From: Altererythrobacter xiamenensis
Lineage (GTDB): Bacteria; Pseudomonadota; Alphaproteobacteria; Sphingomonadales; Sphingomonadaceae
DNA: 64,000 nucleotides
Assembly: GCF_900177715.1 (NCBI RefSeq)
Contig: NZ_FXWG01000003.1
Coordinates: 620,001-684,000 of the forward strand
Direction of reading: 5' to 3'
The translations under genes were made by a program, and so were the position numbers. This document shows, piece after piece, positions 20,036 to 29,233 of this stretch; the stretch's first letter is position 1, and each line of letters begins with the position of its first letter. Under the pieces are notes generated by a model. That model made no database searches, was not told where the DNA came from, and saw only the letters and a program-made list of their open reading frames with translations.

Positions 20036-21325
20036 ATGGGATTTCGTAGTTTCCTGCGCAATTTACGCAGTGACAAGTCCGGCAACGCCGCGCTGATCGT
20101 GGCTTTGGGTATGCCGGCACTGATCGGCGGAACAGGATATGCCGTCGACACCGCGCAATGGTACACCTGGAAGCAGGAATTGCAGTTTGCGACCGACCAG
20201 GCCGCAATTGCGGGGGCTTATGCGCAGTCCAAGGAGATCACACAGCAGGATTACGCGACGCGTGCCGAGCAGGAGTTCGAAGCCAATCTCGCGATCACTG
20301 CGGATATTGCGTCGGAGCCGGACATTTCTCTGGCGAGCTACAATGGCGGCACCGATAACAGCGTGATCGTCCGCGCCTCGGCTACCGCCACTCTTCCCTT
20401 CAGCAGCTTCCTGACCGGCAAAGGCACGACCGTCAGCGTATTCAGCCAGGCCCGCTTTCAGCAGGGCGCCAGCTACACAAGCTGCGTGATTGCAACCGAT
20501 GACGATGATGACGGCGCTATCACGATCCGTGGCAACGCGACGCTAACAGCAGGTTGCGGCATGGCTGCACTTTCCAATTCCGATCAGGCAATTATCGTTG
20601 ACGGGAACCCTCAAGTCGACGCCGGTTACATCATGTCGGCAGGCGGGATCGACGATGCGCTGACCAGCCTCGGCGACAACCAGCTCCTCGAATATGTTGA
20701 GGGGCTCGAAGATCCCTATGACGACTTGACCCCGCCAGACAATCCGACGCCGCGCGAATACAAATGCCAGAACAACAGGGGCAGCAAGTTCGCCAGTCTC
20801 CAACCCGGCACCTATTCCGATCTCACGATCCAGTGCGACACGATTCTTGCCGGCGGTATCTATGTGATCGAAGGCGGATCGCTCGACATCAATGCTCAGG
20901 ACGACCTGACCGGAAACGGCGTGATGTTCGTTCTGAAAGACGGCGCCAACATCAAGATCAACGGCGGATCCTCGGTAAACCTTACCGCGATGACCATCGG
21001 TGAGTTGATAGCGGCCGGCGTTTCTGCCGAAGATGCCGAAAAACTGGCAGGTATGCTGATATTCGAAGATCCGAACGGCGACGAAGCAAGCAAGGATCAC
21101 GTCATCAACGGCAATGCCTCGACCGTCCTGAATGGAATCGTTTACCTGCCGAAGAGCCATGTGAGGTTCAACGGCACGGCCAGCGTGACCAGCCAGTGCT
21201 TCATGCTTGCCGCCAGCACCATCGACATAGGTGGAACTGCGGATATGACGAGCTTCTGTCCGCCCGATGAGGTGATCGACGAAACCGTTCTGACGACGAA
21301 ATCGCTGGTGAGGTTGGTCGCATGA
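20036..21325 (+). CDS. TadG-like pilus-assembly/pseudopilin protein
   Basis: 429 aa from ATG 20036, preceded by GAGGC at good spacing; an upstream frame to 19988 lacks this. The N-terminus has the Tad signature: a short basic stretch, then a hydrophobic helix (about 16-40, GNAALIVALGMPALIGGTGY) and a helical tail rich in Gln/Ala. The rest (about 110-429) is beta-rich with many Asn/Gly/Asp and a DDDDD run near residue 160, as in surface-exposed TadG proteins. It heads a three-gene operon, overlapping the next gene by four bases. No TadA, TadB or TadC is in the window, so the assembly machinery must be elsewhere. Confidence 0.82.
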   Translation: MGFRSFLRNLRSDKSGNAALIVALGMPALIGGTGYAVDTAQWYTWKQELQFATDQAAIAGAYAQSKEITQQDYATRAEQEFEANLAITADIASEPDISLASYNGGTDNSVIVRASATATLPFSSFLTGKGTTVSVFSQARFQQGASYTSCVIATDDDDDGAITIRGNATLTAGCGMAALSNSDQAIIVDGNPQVDAGYIMSAGGIDDALTSLGDNQLLEYVEGLEDPYDDLTPPDNPTPREYKCQNNRGSKFASLQPGTYSDLTIQCDTILAGGIYVIEGGSLDINAQDDLTGNGVMFVLKDGANIKINGGSSVNLTAMTIGELIAAGVSAEDAEKLAGMLIFEDPNGDEASKDHVINGNASTVLNGIVYLPKSHVRFNGTASVTSQCFMLAASTIDIGGTADMTSFCPPDEVIDETVLTTKSLVRLVA

Positions 21326-21819
21326 TGCAGCGGCTCAGAAACTTCGGACGCGATACGCGTGGCACCATGGCTATCGAAACGGCGTTTCTCGCGCCCGTCC
21401 TCGTGACCTTGAGTATAGGCGGGTTCGAAGCCAGTCAGATGATCGCGCGACACGGTGAATTGCAGAGCGCTGCTGCAGAGGCTTCCAGCATCGTGCAGGC
21501 AAGTCCGCCCGAAACCGACGAGGAACGCGCAGTAGTCGAAGATGTGATCGAGGCATCTACAGGCCTTGCGGACAACAAGGTGACGCTCGAGTTCGCCTAT
21601 CGCTGCGGTGTCGAGGAAAACTATACAAACTCGCGGCTTATCTGTCTTGGCGACGACGCGACCGATGGTGACGATATCGACGAGGGCGGCTACTCGACCG
21701 AGGAAATCAGCACCTTCATCCGTATTCGCGTGAAGGACACATACACGCCGCAATGGGTGGAGTTCGGGATCGGCGAGCCGGTCGAATACGATGTCGAGCG
21801 CACGGTGCAGGTGTCATGA
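21322..21819 (+). CDS. TadE-family pseudopilin (first copy)
   Basis: 165 aa. The short basic N-terminus followed by the TadE-type motif TMAIETAFLAPVLVTLSIGGFE is a membrane-anchored pseudopilin signature, with the conserved glutamate near position 5 of the helix. The C-terminal domain is small, with two cysteines (CGVEEN and LICLGDD) that could form a disulfide outside the membrane. Start and stop each overlap neighbours by four bases, so all three genes are translationally coupled. Confidence 0.8.
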   Translation: MMQRLRNFGRDTRGTMAIETAFLAPVLVTLSIGGFEASQMIARHGELQSAAAEASSIVQASPPETDEERAVVEDVIEASTGLADNKVTLEFAYRCGVEENYTNSRLICLGDDATDGDDIDEGGYSTEEISTFIRIRVKDTYTPQWVEFGIGEPVEYDVERTVQVS

Positions 21820-22304
21820 TGCGGGCCGCCGAGAGATTGCTCCGACTTCGTCGTGACAATGACGGTGCCGTGATCGTGGAGTTCGCCCTGATCGGGCCGG
21901 TATTTCTCGCTATGCTTCTCGGCGTGGTGCAGGTCGGCATGGGGATGCAGTCCTACAATGCGATCCGCAATGTCGCATCGGACGTGTCGCGCGACGTGAT
22001 GATAGAGTACCTCACCAACAACAAGCTATCCGCCAACCAGATCAAGCAGACAGCGCTCGCGACATCGGTTTCCGCGCCCTATCTACTCGACGGTGAGAGC
22101 CTTGAGGTCGAGGTAACCGAGCCCGATACACAGCGCATTGACGGCGCAAAAGAGTTCGCGTTCACGATCAGGTACGACATCCCCTCTGTGCTCAGCTTCA
22201 TGGGCTTTGAGGCGCCGACGATCGAACACAAGCGCCCGATCTTCGTGATAAAGGAAGATGCCGGTGGTGGCTCTTCGGAAGGCGAAGGCGAGGCGGAAGA
22301 ATAG
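21816..22304 (+). CDS. TadE-family pseudopilin (second copy)
   Basis: 162 aa from the ATG at 21816 that overlaps the preceding stop; the frame extends upstream to 21753 but coupling favours the internal start. The signature is DGAVIVEFALIGPVFLAMLLG, a TadE-like helix with its conserved Glu. The tail ends in an acidic Gly/Ser/Glu stretch (GGGSSEGEGEAEE). TadE-type minor pseudopilins usually occur in pairs behind TadG, as here. A hairpin terminator follows. Confidence 0.8.
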   Translation: MMRAAERLLRLRRDNDGAVIVEFALIGPVFLAMLLGVVQVGMGMQSYNAIRNVASDVSRDVMIEYLTNNKLSANQIKQTALATSVSAPYLLDGESLEVEVTEPDTQRIDGAKEFAFTIRYDIPSVLSFMGFEAPTIEHKRPIFVIKEDAGGGSSEGEGEAEE

Positions 22305-22311
22305 CTGACAA

Positions 22312-22332
22312 GGCGGGCCCGCTCGGCCCGCC
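22312..22332. terminator. Perfect 8-bp hairpin between convergent operons
   Basis: GGCGGGCC and GGCCCGCC enclose a five-base CGCTC loop, eight bases after the tadE stop and twelve before the pdhB stop on the other strand. No U-tract follows on either strand, so termination would rely on the stem or on Rho. Confidence 0.6.
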
Positions 22333-22343
22333 CCATCATCGGA

Positions 22344-23747
22344 TCAATCCTTGTAGCACACCTTCTTTGCTGCCTTCACGATGCGAGGCGCATCGATCAG
22401 CGCGAGCTTTTCGAGGTTGGCGGCGTAGGGCAGCGGCACATCCTCGTTGCAGACGCGCAGGACCGGCGCATCGAGATGGTCGAACCCTTCCTCCATGCAG
22501 ATCGCAATCACTTCAGACGCGATGGAGCAGGTCGGCCAACCCTCTTCGGCAATCACCAGACGGTTGGTCTTGGCAAGCGAGGTCAGGATCGTTTCGCGGT
22601 CGAGCGGACGCAGCGTGCGCAGGTCGATCACCTCCGCATCTATGCCCTCGCCCGCCAGCGCCTCAGCCGCTTCGAGAGCAAAACCGACACCGATCGAATA
22701 GCTGACGATCGTGACGTCGGAGCCTTCGCGCATGATCCGCGCCTTGCCGATCGGCAGGACATGGTCGTCGAGGTCGGGAACGTCGAAGCTCCGCCCATAG
22801 ACGAGCTCATTCTCGAGAAAGACTACGGGGTCTTCGCAGCGGATCGCAGCTTTCATCAGACCCTTTGCATCGGCCGAATCGTAAGGTGCGATCACGATCA
22901 GCCCGGGGACCGAGGCGTACCATGGCCCGTAGTTCTGGCTGTGCTGCGCGCCGACGCGTGAGGCCGCGCCATTGGGGCCGCGGAACACGACCGGGCAGCG
23001 CATCTGGCCGCCCGACATGTAGTTGGTCTTGGCCGCCGAGTTGATGATATGGTCGATCGCCTGCATGGCGAAATTAAACGTCATGAACTCGACAATCGGG
23101 CGTAGGCCGCCCATCGCCGCGCCCGTTCCGATACCGGCAAATCCGTATTCGGTGATCGGCGTGTCGATCACGCGCTTGGCGCCGAACTCGTCGAGCAGGC
23201 CTTGAGTGACCTTGTAGGCACCCTGGTACTCGGCGACCTCTTCGCCCATCACGAAGACCCGGTCGTCGCGGCGCATTTCTTCCGCCATAGCGTCACGCAA
23301 CGCCTCGCGAACCGAGGTGCTGGTAAAGCTGGTGCCTTCGGGAATGTCGGGATCGTTCTTCGGTTCGGTCCTCGGCTTTTCCGGAGTCATCGAGCCATCG
23401 TCGTCCTCGCGGCCGACGTCCTTGCCCTCGCCCGGAACATCGTCGACTTCCGCCGCATCATCGGCGGTATCGCTCGATGGCGCCTCCACATCGCCAGCGT
23501 CCTCGCCTTCTTCGGCGAGCATGGCGATGACAGTGCCGACCTTCACCTCCTCGGTGCCCTCAGCAATGAGTATCTTGGCGAGCGTGCCTTCATCGACCGC
23601 TTCGAATTCCATCGTCGCCTTGTCGGTTTCGATTTCAGCGATGATGTCGCCGGAAGAAATGGTGTCGCCTTCCTGCTTCAGCCATTTCGCGAGAGTGCCT
23701 TCCTCCATTGTCGGGGAGAGCGCGGGCATCTTGAGCTCGATCGCCAT
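22344..23747 (-). CDS. pdhB: Pyruvate dehydrogenase E1 component subunit beta, with N-terminal lipoyl domain
   Basis: 467 aa. An N-terminal lipoyl domain (1-78) has K43 in the DKA motif as attachment lysine. An acidic/proline linker (80-140) leads to the E1-beta core (about 145-467), with [13 protein letters not shown] [14 protein letters not shown] and [12 protein letters not shown] lipoyl domain on E1 beta rather than only on E2 is characteristic of alphaproteobacteria. With PdhA it decarboxylates pyruvate using thiamine diphosphate. Its start shares one base with the pdhA stop. The E2 gene is not downstream; the tad operon is. Confidence 0.96.
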   Translation of the reverse strand: MAIELKMPALSPTMEEGTLAKWLKQEGDTISSGDIIAEIETDKATMEFEAVDEGTLAKILIAEGTEEVKVGTVIAMLAEEGEDAGDVEAPSSDTADDAAEVDDVPGEGKDVGREDDDGSMTPEKPRTEPKNDPDIPEGTSFTSTSVREALRDAMAEEMRRDDRVFVMGEEVAEYQGAYKVTQGLLDEFGAKRVIDTPITEYGFAGIGTGAAMGGLRPIVEFMTFNFAMQAIDHIINSAAKTNYMSGGQMRCPVVFRGPNGAASRVGAQHSQNYGPWYASVPGLIVIAPYDSADAKGLMKAAIRCEDPVVFLENELVYGRSFDVPDLDDHVLPIGKARIMREGSDVTIVSYSIGVGFALEAAEALAGEGIDAEVIDLRTLRPLDRETILTSLAKTNRLVIAEEGWPTCSIASEVIAICMEEGFDHLDAPVLRVCNEDVPLPYAANLEKLALIDAPRIVKAAKKVCYKD

Positions 23748-24826
23748 CAGTATTCTCCCACCAGAACATCGGTGTAGAGTTCGGACGGATCCGGCTCAGG
23801 CGAGCTCTCTGCGAAATCGGCACTTTCGGCGACGCGCGAACGGATCGACTTGTCGATTGCCTTCAGGTCGTCCTCGGTCTTGCCCTTTTCCATCAGGATC
23901 TTCTTGATGCCTTCGATCGGGTCCTTGTGTTCGCGAACATCCTGGACTTCCTCACGGCTGCGATATTTAGCAGGATCGGACATCGAGTGACCGCGATAGC
24001 GATAGGTATTGCACTCCATCAGCACCGGGCCCTTGCCCTCGCGAACGTGCTTGAAGGCAATTTCGGCCGCACCGCGCACTTCGAGCACGTCCATACCGTT
24101 CACATCCATGCCCGGAATGCGGAAGGCGGTGCCGCGCCGGTGGAACTCGGTCTCGGCGCTGGAACGCGCCGTGCTTGTTCCCATCGCGTACTGGTTGTTC
24201 TCGACCACGAACACGATGGGCAGGTTCCAGAGGGCAGCCATGTTGAAGGTCTCGTAAACCTGCCCCTGGTTGGCTGCGCCGTCCCCGAAGTAGGCGAGGC
24301 ACAGCCCGCCATCGTCGCGGTACTTGTGTGCGAGAGCGAGACCGCCGCCGAGCGAAACCTGCGCTCCGACGATGCCGTGGCCGCCGTAAAACTTATGCTC
24401 GGTCGAGAACATGTGCATCGACCCGCCCTTGCCCTTCGAAATACCGGCCTGGCGCCCTGTCAGTTCTGCCATGATGACATTGGGATCGATGCCATAGGCG
24501 AGCATGTGGCCGTGATCGCGGTATCCGGTGATCACGCTGTCGCGATCGTTGTCGAGCGCGCTTTGCAGGCCGATCGCGACCGCTTCCTGCCCGATGTAGA
24601 GGTGGCAGAAGCCTCCGATCAGGCCCAGGCCGTAAAGCTGGCCTGCCTTTTCCTCGAACCGGCGAATGAGCAGCATCTGCTCGTAGAAGGTGAGCATCTC
24701 CTCTTCGCTCGCATCATAGCGCGGGTTTTTCTCGTGCGCTTCCTGCAGGCTGTGAAGGATGAAATCGGGATTGTCGGCGGGCGCCTTCGCGCTCTTCGCT
24801 GCCGCTTTCTCAGACGCTTTGGCCAA
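23747..24826 (-). CDS. pdhA: Pyruvate dehydrogenase E1 component subunit alpha
   Basis: 359 aa from a TTG ending at 24826 with AAGGA seven to eight bases before it, encoding (M)[10 protein letters not shown]; a frame to 24913 continues upstream without support. An Ala/Lys-rich N-terminal extension precedes the E1-alpha core. The thiamine diphosphate motif is [12 protein letters not shown] through [10 protein letters not shown], and the phosphorylation-loop region [11 protein letters not shown] is present. Forms the E1 heterotetramer with PdhB and sits upstream of it in one operon. Confidence 0.95.
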   Translation of the reverse strand: MAKASEKAAAKSAKAPADNPDFILHSLQEAHEKNPRYDASEEEMLTFYEQMLLIRRFEEKAGQLYGLGLIGGFCHLYIGQEAVAIGLQSALDNDRDSVITGYRDHGHMLAYGIDPNVIMAELTGRQAGISKGKGGSMHMFSTEHKFYGGHGIVGAQVSLGGGLALAHKYRDDGGLCLAYFGDGAANQGQVYETFNMAALWNLPIVFVVENNQYAMGTSTARSSAETEFHRRGTAFRIPGMDVNGMDVLEVRGAAEIAFKHVREGKGPVLMECNTYRYRGHSMSDPAKYRSREEVQDVREHKDPIEGIKKILMEKGKTEDDLKAIDKSIRSRVAESADFAESSPEPDPSELYTDVLVGEY

Positions 24827-24959
24827 GCTGTTTTCCTTGCGTTGCGTTAGGCCCTGGGGAGGAATAAGGCCGTCGCGGCTATAGTCACAAGCGATCGGGT
24901 TACGCAACGTCAAGCGCGTCTCTGCATACGAAAAACCGGACTGTATCGGAAGTTCGCGC

Positions 24960-25274
24960 TCAATCCTCGAGCGTAATCACGACCTCGTCCGGATGGACGA
25001 CGTTGAGATCAGACCGCAGCAACTCGCCCACCAGGTCGGGATCGGCGGCAGCAGGGTCGAGCAGAGCCACGCGATTGCGGAGCTCGTCACGCTTTGCGGT
25101 GAGCGTATTGATCCGCGCCTCGCGCTGTTCGAGCAGCGAAGCCTGTTCGCTCCACGACAGAAGGCCGGTCGGTCCGGCGATAGCGAGAACCGTCAGGCAC
25201 AACAGTCCGGCCAGAGCCAAGCCCTGCCTCACCTGCTCCCGCGGCAGCCGCTGAAAGATTCCCCCACGCTTCAT
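24960..25274 (-). CDS. ftsB: FtsB/DivIC-family septum formation initiator
   Basis: 104 aa single-pass protein: a short basic cytoplasmic end, TM helix at about 19-38 (GLALAGLLCLTVLAIAGPTG), then a coiled coil (43-75, LEQREARINTLTAKRDELRN). This is the standard bitopic divisome layout; FtsB links FtsQ and FtsL. Sequence is short and divergent, so the name rests on architecture and on its frequent location just upstream of pdhA in sphingomonads. Confidence 0.75.
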   Translation of the reverse strand: MKRGGIFQRLPREQVRQGLALAGLLCLTVLAIAGPTGLLSWSEQASLLEQREARINTLTAKRDELRNRVALLDPAAADPDLVGELLRSDLNVVHPDEVVITLED

Positions 25275-25455
25275 ATGCTCACAGAATCACAGTTAACGCC
25301 CCGAAACAAGCGTATTCTACGCGAAGTTGGCGCAATCGGGTAATTAATAAGACCAAGAGAGCCCGTTCGCATTGGGGATAGCGAGTTGCACCAGTTCGGC
25401 GGAAATGGAACCCAGCGCGCCAAAATCCGTTAACTCGCCAAAGACGGGGGTTTTA

Positions 25456-26322
25456 ATGTTCGATATCATCAACAATCAGCTCAACATCATGTGGACCAGC
25501 TTCGTTCAGCTGATCCCGCAGATGATGATCGCCTTTGCGATCCTGCTGATTACGGGGTTGGTTGCCAGCTTTGCTGCAAAGATCGCTGACAAAATCGTCG
25601 GCAAGACCGACATTCGTCCTTCGCTGCGTAATCTGATCGAAACGCTGGTCAAACTCGGTGTCTGGCTCACCGGCATATTCGTCGCCGCCATCGTGGTCTT
25701 CCCCGGCCTGACCGTCGGAAGCCTCATCGCAGGCCTTGGTATCGGCGCGGTCGCCATCGGCTTCGCCTTCCAGGACATCTTCGAAAACTTCCTCGCAGGT
25801 GTGCTCATCATGCTGCGCGAGAAAATGCGCATCGGCGACGTGATCGAGGCAGAGGGCATTACCGGCAAGGTCGAGCATATTACCCTGCGCGAAACGCATG
25901 TGCGCAAGCTCTCGGGCGAACTTACCGTCGTGCCCAACTCGATACTGTTCAAGAACCCTGTCGAGATCTTCACCGACGAGACCAAGCGTCGTCATGAAGT
26001 CGATGCAGGGGTGTCCTACGATACCGATCTCGACGAGGCGGCCGAGGTAATCCGCAAGGCAGTCGAAAGCTGCAGCAACGTCGATACCGAAAAAGGCATC
26101 GACGTCTTCGCCTATGAGTTCGGGGCAAGCTCGGTGAACTACAAGGTGCGCTGGTGGTCAGGCTCCAAGCCGCGCGATGGGCATGAAAGCCGCGACCAGG
26201 TCGTTCGCGCGATCAAGCGGGCTCTCGATAATGCGGGGATCGAAATTCCCTTCCCCTATGTTACGCATACCTTCAAGGAGAGGGTGCCATTGGGCAAGGA
26301 ACCGGGCGAACCAAACGCATAG
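25456..26322 (+). CDS. Small-conductance mechanosensitive channel, MscS family
   Basis: 288 aa from ATG 25456, with GGGGG seven bases upstream. Three N-terminal TM helices, the third being the Gly/Ala-rich pore helix (GSLIAGLGIGAVAIGFAFQD), are followed by the beta domain (RIGDVIEAEGITGKVE, TVVPNSILF) and a C-terminal alpha/beta domain. The protein opens under membrane tension to release solutes during osmotic downshock. The 180 bases between it and the divergent ftsB-like gene contain AT-rich stretches that probably hold both promoters. Confidence 0.92.
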   Translation: MFDIINNQLNIMWTSFVQLIPQMMIAFAILLITGLVASFAAKIADKIVGKTDIRPSLRNLIETLVKLGVWLTGIFVAAIVVFPGLTVGSLIAGLGIGAVAIGFAFQDIFENFLAGVLIMLREKMRIGDVIEAEGITGKVEHITLRETHVRKLSGELTVVPNSILFKNPVEIFTDETKRRHEVDAGVSYDTDLDEAAEVIRKAVESCSNVDTEKGIDVFAYEFGASSVNYKVRWWSGSKPRDGHESRDQVVRAIKRALDNAGIEIPFPYVTHTFKERVPLGKEPGEPNA

Positions 26323-26361
26323 AGCCCTTCCTTCCGCCCTCCGCTGCAAGGAGACGATGCG

Positions 26362-27276
26362 ATGGAAGTGCTCTCATACGATCCCGCACGGTTTAATGAC
26401 CTGCCCGACTACGCTTTTGCCGAGAACTGGATCGAAATCGATCTTGGCGATGGGCATACGGGCCGAATGCATTATCTCGACGAGGGGTCGAAAGCTGCGC
26501 CGCCCGTGCTTTTGTTTCACGGCGAGCCGAGCTGGAGCTTTCTCTATCGCAAGATGATCCCGGTCCTGCTCGATGCCGGTTTCAGATGCCTGGCACCTGA
26601 TCTCATTGGGTTTGGGAAAAGCGACAAGCCTGATGACCAGGCCTTTTATACTTATGACAGGCATATCAGTTGGCTCAAGCATTGGCGCGAAGCGGTGGTG
26701 CCGCAGAAAGCGGCGCTCTTCTGCCAGGATTGGGGCGGATTGCTCGGTTTGCGGATGGTGGGAGAAGAACCCGACCGTTTTGCATGCGTTGTCGCAAGCA
26801 ACACCTTCCTGCCTGTCGGGGGAACGCCGTCTCAAGCTTTCCTAGCCTGGCGGGAATTCGCCAAATCCTCGCCCGAGTTCAAGATAGGCGAGCTTCTGCA
26901 ACGTGCGACCCAAACAGAGCGAAGCGCGGCGGAGATCGCAGCCTATGATGCGCCCTTCCCCGACGAACCCAGCAAGGCTGGCGCACGCGCGTTCCCCGCT
27001 CTCGTTCCGGTCGAGGACGGGATGGACGGAATAGCGCAGAACAAGGCAGCATGGACTGGTCTTTCCCAATACGACAAGCCATTTCTGACCCTGTTCGGTG
27101 AAGACGATCCGGTGACAGGCGGGCTTGGCGAGCAGCTTTCGAAGCGCATCAGGGGAGCCGAGGGTCAACCCCATGCCATGCTGAGCCAATGCGGACATTT
27201 CTGCCAGGAAGATCGGCCGCTGGAGCTTTCACAAGGCATCATCGACATGGCGCGCAAAGCCGGATTTCTCGCTTGA
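26362..27276 (+). CDS. Haloalkane dehalogenase, HLD-I-like subfamily
   Basis: 304 aa alpha/beta hydrolase. HGEPSWSFLYR (53-63) forms the oxyanion hole. The nucleophile D123 sits in CQDWGG with halide-binding W124 next to it; W163 in the cap could supply the second halide contact. The acid is D248 or D249 (FGEDDP) and the base is H279 (CGHFCQED). HGEP rather than HGNP and the acid placement after beta-6 suit HLD-I. The family hydrolyses carbon-halogen bonds in alkyl halides; the natural substrate cannot be inferred. Its stop overlaps the start of an MFS transporter. Confidence 0.85.
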   Translation: MEVLSYDPARFNDLPDYAFAENWIEIDLGDGHTGRMHYLDEGSKAAPPVLLFHGEPSWSFLYRKMIPVLLDAGFRCLAPDLIGFGKSDKPDDQAFYTYDRHISWLKHWREAVVPQKAALFCQDWGGLLGLRMVGEEPDRFACVVASNTFLPVGGTPSQAFLAWREFAKSSPEFKIGELLQRATQTERSAAEIAAYDAPFPDEPSKAGARAFPALVPVEDGMDGIAQNKAAWTGLSQYDKPFLTLFGEDDPVTGGLGEQLSKRIRGAEGQPHAMLSQCGHFCQEDRPLELSQGIIDMARKAGFLA

Positions 27277-28466
27277 GCGAGTCACATTATCTCAGCCGCG
27301 CGCAGGAATACGGGCTCGCGGCGACCACCGCGGTCGTGACGGCCAACGCCTACTACATTCACCCGATCATCAGCGAAGTGGCTGACAGCTTTTCGGTGGG
27401 GCAAGCCGAGATCGGCATTGTCCCGGCGCTCAATCAGCTTGCGCTGGCGCTCGGCATTTTGCTGCTCCTCCCGCTCGGCGATCGCTATTCGAACCGCAGG
27501 CTCTGCATCCTGTTCGTATCGCTGCAGAGCCTCGCGATGCTGGGCATGGCACTCGCCACACAGTTTCTGGTGTTCACGGCCGCATCCACGATCCTCGGTT
27601 TCGTGACTGTCGCGCCGTATCTGCTGCCTGCATTCGCCTCGAAGCGGGTCGCACCGGAGCGGCTCGGTCAGGTCACCGCTTTCCTCACCGCAGGTGTCAT
27701 CTTCGGTATTCTCGTCGCTCGCGTCGGGGCAGGTATCGTTGCCGAGCAGTTTGGCTGGCGCACAGTCTACTGGATCGCCGTCGCGCTGATGTTCGCGGTG
27801 ACCTTGATGCTGCCCGTTTCGATGAGAAGTGAGACCAGCGCGGACAAGACGCCCACCGGCTCCTATCACGAGCTTGTCCTCTCAGTATTCCGCTTGACCC
27901 GCACCTACCCCGAGGTTCTCTGGTCCGCAGCAATTCAGGCGCTCAACTTCGCCATGTTCACCGCAACCTGGCTGGCCCTGGCCCTACACCTCACCAGTCC
28001 CTCGCTCGGATATGGCGTCGATACGGTGGGCTATCTCGCCGGTATCGCTGTCGTCAGCATCTTTGCGACGCCCAGGCTGGGCAGATTGGCGGACAAGATC
28101 GGCGCCCGCCGCGCGCGGGTCTACGCAGCCCTGCTCCAGCTTTTCGGTGTCGCCCTGCTCTATCCCCTGGGTTTCAGCGCATGGGCCCTGATCGTGCCGC
28201 TGGTGCTGATCAATCTCGTCGGGCCAAGCGTGGATGTAGCGGGGAGGATGACATTCCTGTCGCTCGATCCGTCGATCCGTACGCGCCTGACCACTATCTA
28301 CATAGTTATCATGTTCGTTGGCGGAGGAATCGGGAGTATCCTGGGAACCTGGAGCTTCGATACCTACGGTTGGGCCGGCACTTGCGCCGCAATCTTGATG
28401 GCATCCATAGTGGTGACGGCAATGTCCATAATGGCGGAACGGAGCTGGCGCGCACGACAGGCGTAA
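27273..28466 (+). CDS. MFS transporter, translationally coupled to the dehalogenase
   Basis: 397 aa from a TTG at 27273 that overlaps the dehalogenase stop (TTGA); the frame extends to 27189 but that would run deep into the upstream gene. Twelve hydrophobic segments and the loop motif GDRYSNRR (MFS motif A-like) place it in the major facilitator superfamily, near the drug/arabinose efflux-like groups. Coupling to the dehalogenase suggests import of a halogenated compound or export of its alcohol product; this is inference from position only. Confidence 0.85.
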   Translation: MSESHYLSRAQEYGLAATTAVVTANAYYIHPIISEVADSFSVGQAEIGIVPALNQLALALGILLLLPLGDRYSNRRLCILFVSLQSLAMLGMALATQFLVFTAASTILGFVTVAPYLLPAFASKRVAPERLGQVTAFLTAGVIFGILVARVGAGIVAEQFGWRTVYWIAVALMFAVTLMLPVSMRSETSADKTPTGSYHELVLSVFRLTRTYPEVLWSAAIQALNFAMFTATWLALALHLTSPSLGYGVDTVGYLAGIAVVSIFATPRLGRLADKIGARRARVYAALLQLFGVALLYPLGFSAWALIVPLVLINLVGPSVDVAGRMTFLSLDPSIRTRLTTIYIVIMFVGGGIGSILGTWSFDTYGWAGTCAAILMASIVVTAMSIMAERSWRARQA

Positions 28467-28516
28467 GCCGAACCCGGCGGCCCGGTGCCTTCAGGCCAAT
28501 TCGCCATGTCGGTGGA

Positions 28517-28593
28517 TGGTGCGCCCGACAGGATTCGAACCTGTGGCCCCCAGATTAGGAATCTGGTGCTCTATCCTGCTGAGCTACGGGCGC
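28517..28593 (-). tRNA. tRNA-Arg (anticodon CCT)
   Basis: Cloverleaf read on the minus strand: acceptor GCGCCCG pairing with CGGGCGC, D-arm TAGCTCAGCAGGATAGAGCA, anticodon stem CCAGA/TCTGG with loop TTCCTAA, and a T-arm with GGTTCGAATCC. The discriminator is A and the 3' CCA is encoded (28517-28519). It decodes AGG, a rare arginine codon in GC-rich genomes. tRNA-Arg(CCT) genes are frequent integration sites, but no integrase or duplicated 3' end is visible here. Confidence 0.97.
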
Positions 28594-28666
28594 CCGCTGC
28601 GCTCTCTATCGCCACGCCAAGCCTACCGCAATCGGAACATTGAAACCTCCGCGTCATTGGTCTTGC

Positions 28667-29221
28667 ATGGATCAAGCACAAGACGTCATCGGGTGGTTCG
28701 AAAGCTGGGACAGGATGCAGAATGTCGCGATTGGCGCGATATTCTTTTACGCCTTCATCGTTCTCCTGGTGAGGATACTCGGCAAGCGCACGACCAGTCA
28801 GATGAACAATTTCGACTGGATTATCACCATCGCCGTGGGGAGCCTTGCTGCGAGCGGCATTCTGTTGCGCGACATCGCCATTATCGAGGCGGTTGCGGCG
28901 ATAATCATTCTGGCAGCGGCACAATGGTTCACGACGTGGCTCGTCCTTCACAGCAAGCTATTTTCGCGGGTCGTGAAAGCCGAACCCACTCTGCTCACTC
29001 ACAAGGGTGAGTATCTCGAAGACGCGATGAAGCGTATGCGGATATCGAAGGAAGAGATTGCGAGTGCCCTGCGTCAGCACGGCATGACCCAGCTCTCCGA
29101 CGCCAACTGGGTCATTCTCGAAACCAATGGCGAAATGACCGTCATTCCGCAAAAGGACACCACGATCGAGGACGTTCAGACGATGGCCGATGTGGGTCGT
29201 CCGCAAAGCCTGCCGAACTGA
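28667..29221 (+). CDS. DUF421 (YetF-family) membrane protein
   Basis: 184 aa from ATG 28667. Three N-terminal hydrophobic segments (about 16-40, 50-70, 75-95) contain the family-typical RILGKRTTSQMNNFDWIITIAVGS. A C-terminal soluble alpha/beta domain (about 105-184) has RVVKAEPTLLTHKGEYLEDAM. Members of this family are common but of uncertain biochemical role; some are linked to spore or envelope functions in Bacillus. Convergent with the DUF1178 gene after 12 bases. Confidence 0.85.
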   Translation: MDQAQDVIGWFESWDRMQNVAIGAIFFYAFIVLLVRILGKRTTSQMNNFDWIITIAVGSLAASGILLRDIAIIEAVAAIIILAAAQWFTTWLVLHSKLFSRVVKAEPTLLTHKGEYLEDAMKRMRISKEEIASALRQHGMTQLSDANWVILETNGEMTVIPQKDTTIEDVQTMADVGRPQSLPN

Positions 29222-29233
29222 ACGGTTACTTCT

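Noticed and set aside
28517..28593. tRNA-Arg as the edge of an integrated element
   Set aside because: No integrase, no direct repeat of the tRNA 3' end and no change in coding character on either side.
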